64,000 nucleotides of DNA from Cyclospora cayetanensis (lineage: Eukaryota > Apicomplexa > Conoidasida > Eucoccidiorida > Eimeriidae), in NCBI RefSeq assembly GCF_002999335.1, contig NW_020312147.1, positions 558,001 through 622,000 on the forward strand, read 5' to 3'. Under the pieces are notes generated by a model that saw nothing but the letters and a program-made list of their open reading frames with translations, was not told where the DNA came from and ran no database searches. Within the stretch, counting starts at the first letter, position 1. Each line of letters begins with the position of its first letter. The translations under genes were made by a program, and so were the position numbers. Shown here piece by piece: positions 61,298-64,000 of the stretch.

Positions 61298-64000
61298 TTA
61301 GGGCTTGGGCGAGGTCTCTCCACACGGACGCCTTTGTTGTTGCGTATGGGGAGACAGGGATATCGCAGCTTCTTCCTCTAAGCCCTGCGGCTGTTCAACA
61401 GGCGAACATGCCACATGGCTTATTTCCGCTGTTGCTGTAACAGCGGGATACTCAGCAGGAAGACGAAGTGCAGTCTGCTCGGTATTTGTTTGAACTGACC
61501 CTGCAGTTGACCCGTCGTTGCTGTGGCTGTTGTTGCTGCTGCTCGTATGATTACTGCACTTCGTACCAGCTATTGTGGTTTCCTGCACAACAAGTCCATT
61601 GCCATCTGTTGTTTCAGCATTAGCAGGAACAGCCGCAGGAGGATTCTCCGCGGGCGCAAGTGCCTTCCGCGATTTGGCATGCAGCTGCAACAGGATATGC
61701 GCTTGGGGGGCCGGGCACACGCAACGGATGTAGTTCTCCACAAATTCCCAGTGCCTGTACACTATGATCTGGGCTAGAGTGTGCAACAGCGACTGTAGAG
61801 GGGGCACCAAGGCCAGCAGGCGCCAATAGGGCAGGTGTGGGGGAAGCAGTAGTAAAGGCTGTTCCTGCTGTGGCTCCTGCTGTAAAATTTGCTGCTGCAG
61901 CTGCAGGGCGCTCTCAGGTGCAAGCACATTAGTGGTGCACATCAAAGCAGCCCCCAAGAGATCTGCTAGGTTCTCAGAGAAACCCTGACGAGCTGCGGCG
62001 TCGTCCGCTGGAGGTGATGTAGTTGATGCCCCCTGATTAGGTGGCAGCTGTAAGGCTTCAGGGGACTCACCTGCCGTTGTGGCTGCTGGAGGACCTGCTG
62101 GTGCTGGTTTCGCTGAGGGCTTCTTGGAGAAAAATACTTCAGGACTAGTTGCAGGAGAACACGTGGTGGTGGCAGGAGAGCTGCTGGTGGGGAGGGTGCT
62201 ACTGCTACAAAAAGCGACAGCGCTACCTTCCTGTTGAAGCTGTTCCTTCCCGTTCCTCTGCATTTTTTGCGGGTACTCCTCTACGTGCTGTTCCTCGTGT
62301 TTTTGCCGCTGTTGCTGATCGGAGTTTGGCTGTACTCCGGGGAATATCCGAGATAGAAGTTCGAGTTGACTTGGTGCAGAGTTCGTGGGGGCGCTGTTTG
62401 GGAGCACTTGCTTGCCATTTAGGAGCGCAGACGAAAGCAGAGCAAGCATATCAGCCAAATGCTGCTGGTCGCAAGCGCAGGGATGCGTGATACAGCAGCA
62501 GCGGAAGACGTCAAAAGGCCTCAGAAGAAGGGCCTGCAGTGCTGCTTCGTTGTCTATGACCACATCGCTATTCCCGCCGTTACTGCTTCCCTGGCGGGGC
62601 AACACGATTGGGAGGGACGAAGGGCCAGTGGCGCTAATGAGGAACTGTAGATACAGTGGAATGGGCAACTGCAGCTGTGTGACCGCCGCCGCCAGTTTTT
62701 GATGATTAGCGAGCAATAAAAAGGCCCGGCGCACCGCGTCCTCAATCCCTGGGCGTAGTTGCTGCTGCGGCGGTAAAGGAGCACTTGCAGATTTTGCGGT
62801 GCCCTCTTCATCAATTTTGAGCCGCTTTGGAATCCTCATCTCTTGGCCTTCTTGTAATGCAAAGTGTTCCTGCAGGGGTCCTGTTTGCTGCTCAGAGGCA
62901 CCTGCTGCCAACTCAGGCGCCGGTCCGTCTGAAACTTCTGGCTGTGCTTGTCCTGGTGCTGTGGTGGGCACTGCCTGCAGCCGTAGACAAGCCGCCGCTG
63001 TAGGTTCAGAAGATGTGCATGCGGCCGTCAAAGAATGCTCAGCGTAGCTTTTATTGCCGCTAATGGTACCCCTGTCGGTGTGTTCCCCTGCTTGTGCTGC
63101 AGCTGGGGGTGCTGCTTCTGCTTGCTCGGCGCCTTCAGTTGGCGCAGCAGGATTTTTATCCCGGCTGTTAGTGTGCTGAAAAAAGACAACGGCCTTTGCA
63201 GTTGCTGCCTTCAGGCGGTACAGCAGGAGAGAGGTGCTGCGTGTGAGCTCCAACACGATGCGACTAACAACCAGCAACTGCGAGGGAGGTCCTGCAGACG
63301 CAGCGGCGCTTCCCGGGAAACCGCCGAGTGCAGGCAAGGGTCCCACCGCCAGCAATTCTCCCCCATCACAATTAAAGGTCCCCGCTGCAGTCTCTCCTTC
63401 GCCTTCTGCTGCTGCCGCTGCTCCCACGGGGGAAGTTGACTGCGCAGGAGCTGCCAGCATGCTGCCCATCTCCACTCCTCCCCAGTCGTCGCCCGTGCTG
63501 CTACTGCTGCTTACCTGCAGGGTAGGCTCTCGCAACATGAGTTCCCAAGGCATCATCGAGCACTTTTGGGGGCTATTTTGTGGACAGGAGGGCTCCTGGA
63601 CCTTCTCCCGTGCAAACTCTTTTAGGAAAGACTCGAAACAGAGAGCAATATCTTCTGAAGGCCTGGCCTGATCCATCTCGATGGGCGCTTCCTGGGGAGA
63701 GCCAAGCCTCTCCAATGCAGAGCGCTTCCTTCTCACGTCATCGGTAGCTCGTTGAGATGTCTTCTTACCGTGAACGTGCTGCGGCTGTACCTCGGGGGCG
63801 CTCTGTTGCAAGGGTATGCTGCGCTCTTGCAACGCCGAAATGGGGTTTTTCAATGGATTCCATGAGTTCCTGGGAGGAGCACCTTCAGACCCGCCGCCTG
63901 CAGCTGCCGCAGAAACAGCAGTCCCAGCAGCGTGCCTGCGGATCTGAGGCTTATTACTCTTCGGCGTGTCCACCCTTCCAGAGATATCCCCCCGTTGATT
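61298..64000 (-). CDS. Long Ala/Gln/Pro-rich hypothetical protein, 5' end off the window
   Basis: An uninterrupted minus-strand frame of 900 codons from the right edge to TAA at 61298. The frame remains open to position 64000 and the first Met-like codon in it is GTG, so the start and probably other exons lie to the right. It is rich in Ala, Gln, Pro, Ser and Thr with CAG-type runs. Inside the low-complexity sequence are three ordered-looking helical blocks: about 63280-63160 (SRIVLELTRSTSLLLYRLKA), 62755-62640 (DAVRRAFLLLANHQKLAAAV, then LPIPLYLQFLIS) and 61840-61690 (YWRLLALVPPLQSLLHTLAQ, then HWEFVENYIRCVCP). These may be one divided domain interrupted by long inserts. Family not recognised. 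Confidence 0.75.
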   Translation of the reverse strand, partial: NQRGDISGRVDTPKSNKPQIRRHAAGTAVSAAAAGGGSEGAPPRNSWNPLKNPISALQERSIPLQQSAPEVQPQHVHGKKTSQRATDDVRRKRSALERLGSPQEAPIEMDQARPSEDIALCFESFLKEFAREKVQEPSCPQNSPQKCSMMPWELMLREPTLQVSSSSSTGDDWGGVEMGSMLAAPAQSTSPVGAAAAAEGEGETAAGTFNCDGGELLAVGPLPALGGFPGSAAASAGPPSQLLVVSRIVLELTRSTSLLLYRLKAATAKAVVFFQHTNSRDKNPAAPTEGAEQAEAAPPAAAQAGEHTDRGTISGNKSYAEHSLTAACTSSEPTAAACLRLQAVPTTAPGQAQPEVSDGPAPELAAGASEQQTGPLQEHFALQEGQEMRIPKRLKIDEEGTAKSASAPLPPQQQLRPGIEDAVRRAFLLLANHQKLAAAVTQLQLPIPLYLQFLISATGPSSLPIVLPRQGSSNGGNSDVVIDNEAALQALLLRPFDVFRCCCITHPCACDQQHLADMLALLSSALLNGKQVLPNSAPTNSAPSQLELLSRIFPGVQPNSDQQQRQKHEEQHVEEYPQKMQRNGKEQLQQEGSAVAFCSSSTLPTSSSPATTTCSPATSPEVFFSKKPSAKPAPAGPPAATTAGESPEALQLPPNQGASTTSPPADDAAARQGFSENLADLLGAALMCTTNVLAPESALQLQQQILQQEPQQEQPLLLLPPHLPYWRLLALVPPLQSLLHTLAQIIVYRHWEFVENYIRCVCPAPQAHILLQLHAKSRKALAPAENPPAAVPANAETTDGNGLVVQETTIAGTKCSNHTSSSNNSHSNDGSTAGSVQTNTEQTALRLPAEYPAVTATAEISHVACSPVEQPQGLEEEAAISLSPHTQQQRRPCGETSPKP

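Overview
The window looks like nuclear DNA of an eimeriid coccidian (Apicomplexa, Eimeria/Cyclospora type). The evidence is intron-rich genes with GT-AG splicing, CAG-rich runs giving poly-Gln in coding exons, a divergent apical-membrane-antigen-like gene, and a proteasome alpha-5 gene and ribosomal protein uS4 gene of eukaryotic type. No rRNA, tRNA, CRISPR or bacterial-type operon was recognised. Exon models were built by hand from splice-site motifs and reading-phase agreement, not from transcripts.

Layout. 1-1.36 kb (-): 5' part of an AMA1-family secreted/membrane antigen, cut by the left edge. 2.8-8.3 kb: decayed LTR retroelement copy 1 (+). 8.8-10.0 kb (+): ribosomal protein S9/uS4. 11.1-15.3 kb (+): DOT1-like SAM-dependent histone methyltransferase with a Gln-rich tail. 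15.5-21.4 kb: retroelement copies 2 (-) and 4 (+), back to back. 22.5-27.2 kb (+): eight-exon major facilitator transporter. 29.6-32.7 kb (+): ubiquitin-specific protease of USP36/42 type. 33.3-38.5 kb: retroelement copy 3 (-). 39.8-42.5 kb (+): proteasome subunit alpha type-5. 43.7-44.3 kb (-): unidentified gene. 45.1-47.1 kb (+): IQ and ubiquitin-like-domain protein (IQUB-like, flagellar). 48-52.7 kb (-): poorly resolved genes, including a Ser/Arg-rich probable nuclear protein. 54.2-55.5 kb (+): small-exon coiled-coil gene. 55.5-58.3 kb (-): RING-PHD protein with a PHRF1-like C-terminal domain. 61.3-64 kb (-): long Ala/Gln/Pro-rich ORF running off the right edge.

The main unlabelled structure is a family of four badly decayed Ty3/Gypsy-type LTR retroelements. 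Gag, reverse transcriptase, RNase H and integrase traces occur in the expected order between diverged, same-orientation LTR-like repeats. They account for about 16 kb of what would otherwise look like empty intergenic DNA. A fixed Cys in the RT motif (CMDD) in two copies suggests a lineage-specific family.

The host genes are functionally mixed: ubiquitin/proteasome (USP, PSMA5, RING-PHD), chromatin and transcription (DOT1-like, RING-PHD), translation (uS4), transport (MFS), flagellum (IQUB-like) and surface/invasion (AMA-like). They are not operons; each has its own introns and strand.
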